From: an uncultured Oscillospiraceae bacterium
GTDB taxonomy: Bacteria; Bacillota; Clostridia; Oscillospirales; Oscillospiraceae
Length of the DNA: 41,964 bases
Assembly: GCA_900756575.1 (NCBI GenBank)
Contig: CAAEKQ010000080.1
Location: 1-41,964 of the forward strand
Direction: 5' to 3'
Part shown: piece after piece, positions 23,074-31,744 of the stretch
Layout of the letters: each line of letters begins with the position of its first letter
How positions within the stretch are numbered: the first letter of the stretch is position 1
Notes under the pieces: model-generated
The model's input: only the letters and a program-made list of their open reading frames with translations
Databases searched by the model: none
What the model was told of the DNA's origin: nothing
Program-made: the position numbers and the translations under genes

Positions 23074-25383
23074 ATGAAACGAAACCATCGACTGTTCGGG
23101 ATTCTCCCCTGTCTTCTGCTGCTTTTGTGCGGAGTGCTCTTTACCGGGCAGGCCGCCGCTTACGACAGCTCAGATTTGACCATTCCCTCCTGTGCAAAAG
23201 CCATTACATACGGCACCTCCGGCGAGGGCCGAGCGCTGATGGCCTATCAGTTCGGCTCCGGCAAAAACGTCATGGTGCTGGGCTATGAAATCCACGGCTA
23301 TGAAGACAATTTCGATAAAGACGGCGGCGCGCTGGTCTATGCCGCCGGTCAGATGATGAATCAGCTTGCCAGCAATCAGACCCTGCTGGACGACTACGAC
23401 TGGACGGTATATGTACTGCCGTCCATGAACCCCGACGGCCTGATCTCCGGCTATAGCCACAACGGCCCCGGGCGACTGACCACCAGCTATATCACCAGCA
23501 GCGGCAATTTGTCCTATGCCAAGGGCATCGACATGAACCGCAGCTTTCCAACAAATTGGACGCCCTATACCTCCGCCCGGAATTATAACGGCCCCGCCCC
23601 GCTGGCAAGCCGGGAATCCGCCGCGCTGGCGAAATTCGTCCAGAACGTCAAAGGCAACGGCGTGAATATGTGCTTTGACGTACACGGCTGGTTTTCTCAG
23701 ATCATCACCTCCAACGGCTACGACAACACCCTGTATAAAACCCTGAAAGCGGCATTCCCCGGCAACACCTATGCCAGCTGCCGCGGCGGAAGCGGATATT
23801 TCACCGCCTACACCACCACCCTGGGCTACACCTCCTGCCTGTTCGAGTTTCCCTCGGATGTCTACAGTCTTCAGGGCTTCCGGCGCAGCGGCTATTGTGA
23901 GAAGTTCAACAGCAGCATTCTCACCATTGCAAAGGCCTATGGAACCGCAGGCAATCGTGCCTATACCGTTACCGTCCGGAGTTCCGGCACCGGCACAGGC
24001 AGTCTCACCGGCGCGGGTTCCTATCGCCGGGGCACTACGGCAACCCTGACTGCAACCCCCTCCAGCGGCTCTGTGTTCAGCGGCTGGTATGATGTGAACG
24101 ATAAGCTGCTCTCCACCGATGCCACCTACAGTTTTACCGTGAGCAGCAATGTGACCATCTACGCCCGGTTCACCAAGGCTTACACCGTCACCACTAAGGC
24201 CAGCGGCTCCGGCACCGTAACCGGCGGCGGAACCTATCCTGACGGCAGCACGGCAGCTCTTACCGCAGTGCCCGCCGACGGCCATACGTTCGTGGGCTGG
24301 TATGACCGCTCCGGCAAGCTGCTTTCCACCAACCTCACCTACTCCTTCCCCGTATCCGCCAACGTCACCGTCACGGCCCAGTTCGGCTCCACCATTACGC
24401 TGAAGTCCTCCCGCAGCGGCAGTGTCCTCGGCGGCGGAACCTATCCTGACGGCACGGAGGTAACCCTCACCGCCCAGCCTACCACGGATCGGGAATTCCA
24501 AGGCTGGTATACCCCCTCTGGCGTGCTGCTTTCCAAGGTCAGCAGCTACAAAGTGACCGCAGACGGTGCACAGACCATGATCGGTATGTTCCAGGGCGAC
24601 TACTTCTATGATGTAACGGACAAGAGCTGGTTCCTGGACGCCGCCATGGAAGCCGCTCAGCGCGGCATGGTCAAGGGTACCAACGACATCACCTTCAGCC
24701 CCAACGTGCTGATGACCCGTGGCCAGCTGGTCACCATTCTGGCCCGGATGGAACAGGCCGACACTGATTCCGCGCCGGTTTGCCCCTTCACCGATGTGGA
24801 TCAGTCCCGTTTCTACGCGTCCGCCGTCAACTGGGCCTATGCCAACAAGATCGTGCTGGGCGTAACGGAGACAACGTTTGACCCCAACGCGCCCATCACC
24901 CGGCAGCAGCTGGTAACCATTCTGGTTCGGTATCTCACGGAGGTGCGGGGCCTGACCCTGGATTCCGCAGAACTCACCTTCACCGATCAGAACGACATCG
25001 GTAATTTCGCCCGGGACGCTGTCCAGCAGGCCGTTGCCATTGGACTGGTACAGGGCTTCCCGGACGGCAGCTTCCAGCCCAGAAAGCAGCTGCCCAGAAG
25101 CGAGGGCGTTACCGTGCTGGTGCGTCTTGTCCACTATCTGGATAACCTCCCCGCCGAGCCGGAGGAGCCTCAGCCCGAGGAACCCACGCCGGAGCAGCCC
25201 GAGAATCCAGACAATTCGGGCAATGAGACTCCCCCAGAGGAAACGCCTGAGGTAAGCCCCACTGTTTCCCCGGAGCCCTCGGAAGCGCCCGATACCACTC
25301 CCGAGCCCCCCGAAATCAGTCCCGCCCCTGTCCAGCCGGACAGCACCGCGGAAGACAGCACCCGGAATCCGGCGAATAATTAA
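23074..25383 (+). CDS. Secreted M14 zinc carboxypeptidase with InlB repeats and SLH anchor
   Basis: 769 residues from ATG 23074 (AGAGG 7 nt upstream). Sec signal to about residue 29. M14 peptidase domain at about 35-290 with zinc ligands H74 and E77 in EIHGYED, H204 in DVHGW, and catalytic-type E258 in CLFEFP. The SMNPDG and MNRSFP stretches match murein- or peptide-cleaving M14 enzymes such as gamma-D-glutamyl-diaminopimelate peptidases. Then come three InlB/Listeria-Bacteroides repeats (about 296-510), each ending in a FSGWYD, FVGWYD or FQGWYT turn. Three SLH modules follow (about 513-690) with TRGQLV, TRQQLV and PRSEGV cores. A 75-residue Pro/Glu/Thr tail closes the protein. It should be held on cell-wall glycan by the SLH part. 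Monocistronic, ending at a strong terminator. Peptide substrate unproven. Confidence 0.9.
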   Translation: MKRNHRLFGILPCLLLLLCGVLFTGQAAAYDSSDLTIPSCAKAITYGTSGEGRALMAYQFGSGKNVMVLGYEIHGYEDNFDKDGGALVYAAGQMMNQLASNQTLLDDYDWTVYVLPSMNPDGLISGYSHNGPGRLTTSYITSSGNLSYAKGIDMNRSFPTNWTPYTSARNYNGPAPLASRESAALAKFVQNVKGNGVNMCFDVHGWFSQIITSNGYDNTLYKTLKAAFPGNTYASCRGGSGYFTAYTTTLGYTSCLFEFPSDVYSLQGFRRSGYCEKFNSSILTIAKAYGTAGNRAYTVTVRSSGTGTGSLTGAGSYRRGTTATLTATPSSGSVFSGWYDVNDKLLSTDATYSFTVSSNVTIYARFTKAYTVTTKASGSGTVTGGGTYPDGSTAALTAVPADGHTFVGWYDRSGKLLSTNLTYSFPVSANVTVTAQFGSTITLKSSRSGSVLGGGTYPDGTEVTLTAQPTTDREFQGWYTPSGVLLSKVSSYKVTADGAQTMIGMFQGDYFYDVTDKSWFLDAAMEAAQRGMVKGTNDITFSPNVLMTRGQLVTILARMEQADTDSAPVCPFTDVDQSRFYASAVNWAYANKIVLGVTETTFDPNAPITRQQLVTILVRYLTEVRGLTLDSAELTFTDQNDIGNFARDAVQQAVAIGLVQGFPDGSFQPRKQLPRSEGVTVLVRLVHYLDNLPAEPEEPQPEEPTPEQPENPDNSGNETPPEETPEVSPTVSPEPSEAPDTTPEPPEISPAPVQPDSTAEDSTRNPANN

Positions 25384-25391
25384 AAAACAAG

Positions 25392-25432
25392 CGCACGGCA
25401 TTTCCCCATTCGGAGAGATGCCGTGCGTTTTT
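25392..25432. terminator. Bidirectional terminator between M14 gene and lipid kinase gene
   Basis: 10-bp stem CGCACGGCAT/ATGCCGTGCG followed by TTTTTG on plus and CTTGTTTTTTA on minus. Confidence 0.92.
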
Positions 25433-25442
25433 GTCTATTGCG

Positions 25443-26351
25443 TTATTCGTTCCAGGCCGCCGCCGGGCCGAAGAAGCGCAGCTTTTGGGGCAGAACCTGC
25501 ACCGTGGTATCCTCGCTGTGGATAAGTTCGCCGTCCAGATTCACCGGTTCCGGTTCCGGGGTAATGATCCGCACCTGGGGCACCCGATAGTGAGAGATCA
25601 GCTCCGGATAGTCGGCGTACTGCCCCTTCTGATAGGCCGAAATTGCCCGGGCTACCGTCAGCCGGGACACCTTTTTCACCAGCAGCACATCCAACAGTCC
25701 GTCGCTGCTGTCCGCCTCGGGCACCGGATGGAACGAGCCGCCGTACCAGCTGCCATTGCACACACAGGCCAACGTCATCTGCTCGTCCACCGGCGGAATG
25801 CCCGGCATTTCCACCCGGCAGGGCTTCACCACCCCGCGAATCAGGTTCACCACCACGCTGGCAAGGTAGGCTCTGGGTCCGGACAGCAGGGGTAGCCGGC
25901 GATACCGGTCGATCTGCGTGCCGATTCTGGCGTCAAAGCCCACGGAGCACACATTCACCGCCACGCAGCCCGCCGCCGCCATCAAATCCAGCCGTTTTTC
26001 CGTGACCGTCCGGAAATTCTCCGGCTGATAAAACGCCTGGGGATTGGGAAACTGCTTGATAAAGTCGTTGCCGGAGCCCATGGGCATACAGGTCACGGAC
26101 AGATTCTCATAATCCGCCGCACCGGAAACCACCTCGTTCAGCGTGCCGTCTCCGCCGCAGGCATAGACCCGCAGCGCCCGCCCGGACTGCCCCGCCCCAC
26201 GGGCCAATTCCGTCAATTCTCCCGCCGCACGGGATACCCGGATCTCATAGGGCTCGTTCTGCGCCCCGGCAATGCATTTTGCCGCCGCTTCCACTGCCGC
26301 CGTGGGGTCTTCCTTGCCCGCCGCCGGATTCACCAGGAACAGATGCTCCAT
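25443..26351 (-). CDS. Diacylglycerol kinase / lipid kinase family protein
   Basis: 302 residues from ATG 26351 (GGAGG about 10 nt upstream; a longer in-frame start at 26426 lies inside the upstream gene). Motifs of the DAGK catalytic domain: NPAAGK at 8-13, GGDGTLNEV at 66-74 (nucleotide-binding loop), PMGSGNDF at 90-97. The C-terminal beta-sandwich contains FDARIGTQIDRYRRLPLLSGPRAYLAS. It phosphorylates diacylglycerol or another lipid alcohol in the inner leaflet, in the DgkB/YegS manner. The gene starts one base after the stop of the MATE gene, so the two form an operon. Whether it recycles DAG from teichoic-acid synthesis is inference. Confidence 0.92.
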   Translation of the reverse strand: MEHLFLVNPAAGKEDPTAAVEAAAKCIAGAQNEPYEIRVSRAAGELTELARGAGQSGRALRVYACGGDGTLNEVVSGAADYENLSVTCMPMGSGNDFIKQFPNPQAFYQPENFRTVTEKRLDLMAAAGCVAVNVCSVGFDARIGTQIDRYRRLPLLSGPRAYLASVVVNLIRGVVKPCRVEMPGIPPVDEQMTLACVCNGSWYGGSFHPVPEADSSDGLLDVLLVKKVSRLTVARAISAYQKGQYADYPELISHYRVPQVRIITPEPEPVNLDGELIHSEDTTVQVLPQKLRFFGPAAAWNE

Positions 26352-26352
26352 A

Positions 26353-27726
26353 CTATTCTTTCCTCCCCCCCGTTTGCCGTCCCAAGGGACGATAGACGGT
26401 AACATACATGGTTCCATAGCAGGCAATGCCGCCGATCACATTGGATATCGCCTCGGCCCAGAACACGCCGTTTACGCCGAAATAACTGAGCTTCGGCAGC
26501 AGAATGGTCAGGGGCACCACGATAATGACCTTTCGGAAAATGGAGAAGAACACCGCCTGCTTGCTTTTGCCCAGGGAAACAAAGGTGCTCTGCCCCGCAA
26601 ATTGCAGCGCCATCATAAAGAACGTGGCGAAATAAATGCCCAACGCCGGAACCGCCGTCTGCACCAGATGGTCTTCATTGTTAAAAATCCGGATCAGCGG
26701 CCCGGGCATCCCCCGAATGATCCCCCACACCAGCAGGGAATAGGCCAGCGCGCACACGGAGATAAACCGAATGCCCTGGCGCACCCGCTGCATCTTCCGG
26801 GCGCCATAGTTGAAGCCCAGCACCGGTTCTGCCGCTCCGGTAAGCCCCTGCACCGGCATGGACACCACCTCACGGATGGAGCTGAGCACGGTCATTACGC
26901 CCACACACAAATCGCCGCCGTAGCTGCTGAGCACCGAATTGCACACCACCTGCACTGCGGAATTGGTAAAGGCCATCACAAAGCCGGAAAAGCCCAGGGC
27001 CAAAATCCGCCCGGTGCGCTGTGCATTCAGCTTGAGATTTTCCCAGCGGAGCCGCAGCTGGGCCCGCTTTCCGGTTAAAAACTGCATCACCCACAGCGCC
27101 GATACCGCCTGAGAGATCACCGTTGCCGTTGCGGCTCCTTTGACTCCCCAGTCCAGCACAAAAATGAAGATGGGATCCAGAACGATGTTCAGCACCGCGC
27201 CCACCAATGTGGTCACCATGCCGGTTCGCGCAAAGCCCTGGGCGTTGATAAAGTTGTTCATGCCAAGGGAAATCAGCACGAACACATTGCCCGCCAGATA
27301 GACTCTTCCGTAGTCCATGGCATAGCCGATGGTGTCGTTGCTGGCCCCAAACGCCATGAGGATCGGGCGCAGGAATACCTCCCCCAGAAACGTGAGCACC
27401 ACCGCAAAAATCATCAGCAGCGTAAAGGAGTTGCCCATGATCCGTTCCGCTTCCTGGAGATCTCCTTTGCCCCGCTCGATGGAGCACAGCGGCCCGCCGC
27501 CCATACCGGACAGCCGCGCAAAGGCCATGACAATGGAGATCACCGGCAGGCACAGCCCCAGTCCCGTCAGCGCCAGCGCGCCTGCCCCGGGGATATGGCC
27601 GATGTACATCCGATCCACAATATTATAGAGAATATTAATCAGCTGCGCCAGGGTGATGGGAATGGACATCCGGACGATGTTTTTCCACACACTGCCCTGG
27701 CTGAAATCCGTATTGGGTTCCGCCAA
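26353..27726 (-). CDS. MATE family efflux transporter
   Basis: 457 residues from TTG 27726 (AAGAGG 9 nt upstream; an in-frame TTG at 27786 lacks any ribosome-binding site). About 12 membrane helices in two related halves: IPITLAQLINILYNIVDRMYIGHI at the start, GMNNFINAQGFARTGM, and the second half with AAEPVLGFNYGARK. It belongs to the DinF/MepA-like branch of MATE exporters that use a Na+ or H+ gradient to expel cationic compounds. First gene of a two-gene operon with a lipid kinase, driven by a consensus promoter divergent from the acyl-CoA synthetase gene. Substrate unknown. Confidence 0.92.
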   Translation of the reverse strand: MAEPNTDFSQGSVWKNIVRMSIPITLAQLINILYNIVDRMYIGHIPGAGALALTGLGLCLPVISIVMAFARLSGMGGGPLCSIERGKGDLQEAERIMGNSFTLLMIFAVVLTFLGEVFLRPILMAFGASNDTIGYAMDYGRVYLAGNVFVLISLGMNNFINAQGFARTGMVTTLVGAVLNIVLDPIFIFVLDWGVKGAATATVISQAVSALWVMQFLTGKRAQLRLRWENLKLNAQRTGRILALGFSGFVMAFTNSAVQVVCNSVLSSYGGDLCVGVMTVLSSIREVVSMPVQGLTGAAEPVLGFNYGARKMQRVRQGIRFISVCALAYSLLVWGIIRGMPGPLIRIFNNEDHLVQTAVPALGIYFATFFMMALQFAGQSTFVSLGKSKQAVFFSIFRKVIIVVPLTILLPKLSYFGVNGVFWAEAISNVIGGIACYGTMYVTVYRPLGRQTGGRKE

Positions 27727-27765
27727 TGTTATTCGCCTCTTTACGTGAAAATTACAGACGGGAAT

Positions 27766-27794
27766 ATTATATGGGATATGCGACAAAAAAGCAA
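27766..27794 (-). promoter_or_regulatory. Promoter of the MATE-lipid kinase operon
   Basis: Minus strand -35 TTGCTT (27789-27794), 17-bp spacer, perfect -10 TATAAT (27766-27771). The leader is about 33 nt. Confidence 0.78.
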
Positions 27795-27820
27795 CGTTCC
27801 GGTCGAAATCTCCGATTTCC

Positions 27821-27849
27821 TTGACATCCTTGTCTCCTTGCGGTATACT
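27821..27849 (+). promoter_or_regulatory. Strong promoter of the acyl-CoA synthetase-like gene
   Basis: Perfect -35 TTGACA (27821-27826), 17-bp spacer, -10 TATACT (27844-27849). Confidence 0.88.
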
Positions 27850-27909
27850 TACTTTTACATTCTAAACTATTATCGCATAAAAGCATTTTATCAGAAAGGA
27901 TGCCTTGCT

Positions 27910-29562
27910 ATGCCCATCACCGACCTGCTGGAGCGGAACGCCAAGCTCTATGGCCCCGAAACCGCTCTGGTGGAAATCAACCCCGAAATCCAGGAAAAGC
28001 GCCGCCTGACCTGGAAGGATTATGACCTGATCATGCCTGCCCCCACCACCGCCTACCGCCGGGAAATCACCTGGCAGGTATTTGACGAAAAGGCAAACCG
28101 GGTGGCCAATATGCTGCTAAACCGGGGCATCGGCAAGGGCAATAAGGTTGCCATTCTGCTGATGAACTGTCTGGAGTTTCTCCCCATCTACTTTGGCATT
28201 CTCAAAACCGGCGCAGTGGTCGTGCCCATGAACTTCCGCTTTTCCGCCGAGGAGATCCGCTACTGCACCGTGCTTTCCGACACCGACGTTTTGCTGTTCG
28301 GGCCGGAGTTCATTGGCCGTATGGAGGAAATCGCCGACGAACTGGGCGAAAAGCGGCTGCTGATGTATGTGGGCGCCGGGGTATGTCCCACCTTTGCCGA
28401 GGATTATGACCACCAGGTGGTGAACTTCTCCTCCTCCGCGCCGCTGATCCGGATCGAGGACGAGGACGACGCTGCCATCTACTTCTCCTCCGGTACCACG
28501 GGCTTCCCCAAGGCCATTCTCCACAACCACGAAAGCCTGATGCAGGCCGCCCGGATGGAGCAGAAGCATCACGCCACCACCCGGGACGACTGCTTCCTGC
28601 TAATTCCGCCCCTGTACCATACCGGCGCAAAAATGCACTGGTTCGGCAGTCTGATTTCCGGCTCCAAGGCGGTGCTTTTGAAGGGCACCACCCCCGAGGC
28701 TATTCTCTCCGCCGTTTCTCAGGAGCACTGCACCATTGTCTGGCTGCTGGTGCCCTGGGCCCAGGATCTTTTGGATGCGCTGGATCGGGGCGACATTCAT
28801 CTCGAGGACTACGAAACCAGCCAGTGGCGGCTAATGCACATTGGCGCACAGCCGGTGCCCCCGGTATTGATCCAACGCTGGCTGTCTTACTTCCCCAATC
28901 ACAAATACGACACCAACTACGGCCTGTCGGAATCCACCGGCCCGGGCTGCGTCCATCTGGGCATGGAAAACATCCACAAGGTCGGCGCCATTGGTGTGCC
29001 CGGCTATGGCTGGCAGTGCAAAATTCTGGCCGAGGACGGTTCCGGTGAGGTCTCCCAGGGCGATGTGGGCGAGCTGTGTGTCAAGGGCCCCGGCGTGATG
29101 ACCTGCTATTACAACGATCCCGAAGCTACGGCTCAGGTGCTCACCCCCGACGGCTGGCTGAAAACCGGCGATATGGCCATGCAGGATGCCGACGGCTTCT
29201 ACTACCTGGTAGATCGGAAGAAGGACGTGATCATCTCCGGCGGTGAGAATATCTACCCCGTACAGATTGAGGACTTTCTCCGCACCAATCCCGCCATTAA
29301 GGATGTCGCCGTCATCGGTATGCCCGACAAGCGACTGGGCGAAATCACCGCCGCAATCATCGAGTGTAAAGAGGGCGGCAGTCTCACCGAAGACGAGGTT
29401 CATCGCTTCTGCCTGGAGCTGCCCCGGTATAAGCGCCCCAAGCGGATTATCTTCGCCCCGGTGCCCCGGAATGCCACGGGAAAAATCGAAAAGCCCAAGC
29501 TCCGGGAAATCTACTGTGTGGAGCATCTGGTGGCCGCACAGAACGGCATTGTCATGGAATAA
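27910..29562 (+). CDS. AMP-binding acyl-CoA synthetase family protein
   Basis: 550 residues from ATG 27910 (AAAGGA 9 nt upstream). Class I adenylate-forming enzyme: P-loop SSGTTGFPK at 193-201, NYGLSESTGPG in the middle, GWLKTGDMAMQDADGFYYLVDRKKD hinge with the Asp contacting ATP ribose, SGGENIYP, and the catalytic Lys in PRNATGKIEK near the end. It activates a carboxylic acid as acyl-AMP and hands it to CoA. Overall resemblance is to medium/long-chain fatty-acid or cyclohexanecarboxylate-type CoA ligases. The segment at 33-55 repeats the LTWKDYD/ITWQVFDE phrase, giving a short insertion before the N-terminal helix. It is monocistronic with the strongest promoter in the window. The acid substrate cannot be fixed from sequence. 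Confidence 0.88.
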   Translation: MPITDLLERNAKLYGPETALVEINPEIQEKRRLTWKDYDLIMPAPTTAYRREITWQVFDEKANRVANMLLNRGIGKGNKVAILLMNCLEFLPIYFGILKTGAVVVPMNFRFSAEEIRYCTVLSDTDVLLFGPEFIGRMEEIADELGEKRLLMYVGAGVCPTFAEDYDHQVVNFSSSAPLIRIEDEDDAAIYFSSGTTGFPKAILHNHESLMQAARMEQKHHATTRDDCFLLIPPLYHTGAKMHWFGSLISGSKAVLLKGTTPEAILSAVSQEHCTIVWLLVPWAQDLLDALDRGDIHLEDYETSQWRLMHIGAQPVPPVLIQRWLSYFPNHKYDTNYGLSESTGPGCVHLGMENIHKVGAIGVPGYGWQCKILAEDGSGEVSQGDVGELCVKGPGVMTCYYNDPEATAQVLTPDGWLKTGDMAMQDADGFYYLVDRKKDVIISGGENIYPVQIEDFLRTNPAIKDVAVIGMPDKRLGEITAAIIECKEGGSLTEDEVHRFCLELPRYKRPKRIIFAPVPRNATGKIEKPKLREIYCVEHLVAAQNGIVME

Positions 29563-29568
29563 GCAATT

Positions 29569-29606
29569 CTCCCCTTCCGTCAAGAAACAACGGAAGGGGA
29601 GCTTTT
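29569..29606 (+). terminator. Terminator of the acyl-CoA synthetase-like gene
   Basis: 12-bp perfect stem CTCCCCTTCCGT/ACGGAAGGGGAG, 9-nt loop, then CTTTTC. Confidence 0.9.
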
Positions 29607-29623
29607 CTGTCCAAAGATTCGAA

Positions 29624-29659
29624 AAAGAGCCCGCCGCCGGAAATGGCAGCAGGCTCTTT
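29624..29659 (-). terminator. Terminator of solute-binding lipoprotein 3
   Basis: AAAGAGCC/GGCTCTTT outer stem with further GC and GCC/GGC pairs inside, separated by single C.A mismatches. On the minus strand it ends in TTTTTC. Confidence 0.85.
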
Positions 29660-29682
29660 GTTATGCTTGAGACAATCGAATC

Positions 29683-31473
29683 TTAGCGGGCCAGGTAGCG
29701 GTCGTAAGCATCCTGCTTGAGCTGGATGCAATCCTCAATGCCCATTTCCTCCAGCTTCTCCACGAAGGAATCCCACTCGTCCATGCTCTTTGCACCGGTA
29801 ATGAACTGTGCAATCTGCTCCTGGAGGTAGGTGTTGATGTCGGAGTAGATGGAAGAGTGCTCGTCGGCCTCGTCGGCGGTCAGAGCAGCAGCGGAGGGAT
29901 AGGTGTTGGCGTCGTCACGGTTGTAATCCCAAATGTCACGGGCCTCGAGACCAGCCTCGGTGTAGGTGCTGCGGGTCTTGGTAATGTCGTTGATCCGGTT
30001 CACGGAGTCGGTGGAGTACATGAACTGGGTATCCATCAGGCTCAGGCCGTTGGGGTTATTGGTCACCAGCTCGGTGATGTAGGGCTGGCCGTTCTCGTCG
30101 AACTCAAAGCTCTGGCCCTCAATGCCGTAGTTGGCCAGGAGTACGCCGTCCTCGGTGTACCAAAAGTCGCACCACTTCATCGCCAGCTCGGGGTTCTCGC
30201 AAGCGGTGGTGATGGTAATGCCCATCTTACCCACGATGCTGTCCTCGTTGGCGTTGTGAAGCACGTCATCCTCGTTCTTGCGGGCGTCGTAGCAGGCGAT
30301 CAGCTGGCCGTTGGGGTCAGCGTCGGTGAGGGTGGACTGGAACATACCGATCATGCCCACACCGTTGAAGAAGATACCGGTGCGGCCGGTGGAAACATTG
30401 GTGCTGTAAACATCGCCCATGGGGTTGGAGTTATCCTGAATGAAGGTGGGGGAGATGAGGCCCTTGTCCATCCAGTCACGGATCAGCTCAACATACTCCT
30501 TGTAGCCCTCCTCCAGAGGACCATACTTGACCTCGCCGTCCTCTACATAGTAGGGATAAGCGGAGCCCATCATGGACTGGAAGGTGGCGGTGATGCCGAA
30601 GCCGGAAGCCAGGAAGTTGCCGGAGGGAACCATGTCAGAGGGCATCATCAGAGGCTCCTCAGCGCCCTTCTCGTTCTTGAATGCGGTCAGAACGTTTTCC
30701 CACTGGTCATAGGTCTTGGGGTTCTCCAGGCCCAGATCCTCCAGCCAGTCGCCGCGAATCCAGGCGCCCTCGGTGGTGCCCTGCTTCTCGGAGTTGAAGG
30801 TGTAGAAAGCAACGATGTTGCCCTCGTCGGTGGTGATGGTCTTTACAATGCTGGGATCGGAGTTGATGATGTTCTCATAGTTGGGCGCATACTCGGCAAT
30901 GTCGTCGGCCAGGTTGATGGCGAAATCAGACTCAACTGCCAGGTCGTTGCCGCCGGTGTAGTCCATGCCGTTGACCAGGTCGGGGTAGTCGCCGCCGGCC
31001 AGCATCAGATTGAACTTCTCGGCATTGGTCTCAGCAGACTGCTCCAGGAAATCAATGTGTACACCGGTGAACTCTTCGGCCTTCTGGAAGACGGGATGGT
31101 CTGCCATGCCGTTGGCGAACAGGGTGCCCACGTTGCCGGGAACGGACAGCCAAAGAGAGAAGCTGTCGCCGTCGGTGGTCAGGGGCAGGCCGGTGGTCTT
31201 TGCGCCAACACCATAGTTACTGTCATAGGAATACAGTTGCAGGCTGGGATCGTTTGCCTCAGCGGGATCTTCCTCCTCGGAAGAATCCTCCTGGGGGGTG
31301 GAGAGATCCAGGGTAGAACCGATGTCCTGTGCCCGGGCCTCCTCTTTGGACTCCTCGGTAGGAGCCGCAGCAGTCTCTGCAGCATTGCTGGTGGCGTTGC
31401 TTCCGCCGCAGCCGGCCAGAAGGCCCAGCAGCATGGCAGCACTCAGCAGTGCAGTCAGCACACGTTTTGTCAT
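29683..31473 (-). CDS. Extracellular solute-binding lipoprotein 3 (solitary)
   Basis: 596 residues, start ATG 31473 with GGAGG 9 nt upstream. Lipobox GLLAGC (Cys 22), an Ala/Glu/Asp-rich acidic linker to about 95, then the large family 1 binding fold: DGDSFSLWLSVPGNVGTLF, FTGVHIDFLEQSAETNAEK, FNLMLAGGDYPDLVNG, INLADDIAEYAPNYENII, and the closing helices DEWDSFVEKLEEMGIEDCI. The IAEYAPNY and EDCI..DAYDRYLA segments are the closest match in this window to the miniature lipoprotein at 17621-18157. No transporter genes are adjacent; it has its own promoter and terminator. Its pool of acidic residues and Asn/Gly turns is typical of secreted proteins of this organism type. Ligand unknown. Confidence 0.87.
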   Translation of the reverse strand: MTKRVLTALLSAAMLLGLLAGCGGSNATSNAAETAAAPTEESKEEARAQDIGSTLDLSTPQEDSSEEEDPAEANDPSLQLYSYDSNYGVGAKTTGLPLTTDGDSFSLWLSVPGNVGTLFANGMADHPVFQKAEEFTGVHIDFLEQSAETNAEKFNLMLAGGDYPDLVNGMDYTGGNDLAVESDFAINLADDIAEYAPNYENIINSDPSIVKTITTDEGNIVAFYTFNSEKQGTTEGAWIRGDWLEDLGLENPKTYDQWENVLTAFKNEKGAEEPLMMPSDMVPSGNFLASGFGITATFQSMMGSAYPYYVEDGEVKYGPLEEGYKEYVELIRDWMDKGLISPTFIQDNSNPMGDVYSTNVSTGRTGIFFNGVGMIGMFQSTLTDADPNGQLIACYDARKNEDDVLHNANEDSIVGKMGITITTACENPELAMKWCDFWYTEDGVLLANYGIEGQSFEFDENGQPYITELVTNNPNGLSLMDTQFMYSTDSVNRINDITKTRSTYTEAGLEARDIWDYNRDDANTYPSAAALTADEADEHSSIYSDINTYLQEQIAQFITGAKSMDEWDSFVEKLEEMGIEDCIQLKQDAYDRYLAR

Positions 31474-31526
31474 TTTGCGTTTCCTCCATTACAATTTTTG
31501 CGCTTTGCGCATGGTTTTACTCCGAT

Positions 31527-31532
31527 ATTATA
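31527..31532 (-). promoter_or_regulatory. -10 element of solute-binding lipoprotein 3
   Basis: Perfect TATAAT on the minus strand about 54 bp before the start. The 17-bp upstream position (TGGCGG) is a poor -35. The remaining part of the gap (31533-31690) is AT-rich with no other element I can support. Confidence 0.55.
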
Positions 31533-31693
31533 ACAAAAAATGATACCTTCCGCCATTCGACAACTTGCAGAAGAATATCAATGGAACCGTAAAAATTTCT
31601 ACACGCAATCACACAAATTGAACAGAAATATCAAAACCGTTTTGCTTTCCGTGAAGGTTTTGTGAAAAAGCCTGGAAATTATTGCAGTTATAT

Positions 31694-31723
31694 GAACTGC
31701 CCGGATTTTCATCCGGGCAGTTC
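31694..31723 (-). terminator. Hairpin after the CmpB-like gene
   Basis: Perfect 13-bp stem GAACTGCCCGGAT/ATCCGGGCAGTTC with a four-base loop (GAAA on the RNA). There is no clean T-run on the minus strand, so it may be a 3'-end stabiliser as well as a terminator. Confidence 0.6.
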
Positions 31724-31744
31724 CAAACCATGCGTTTTTCTCCG

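Noticed and set aside
23170..25401. 743-codon open frame antisense to the M14/SLH gene
   Set aside because: Same mirror effect; the plus strand carries recognisable domains across the full length.
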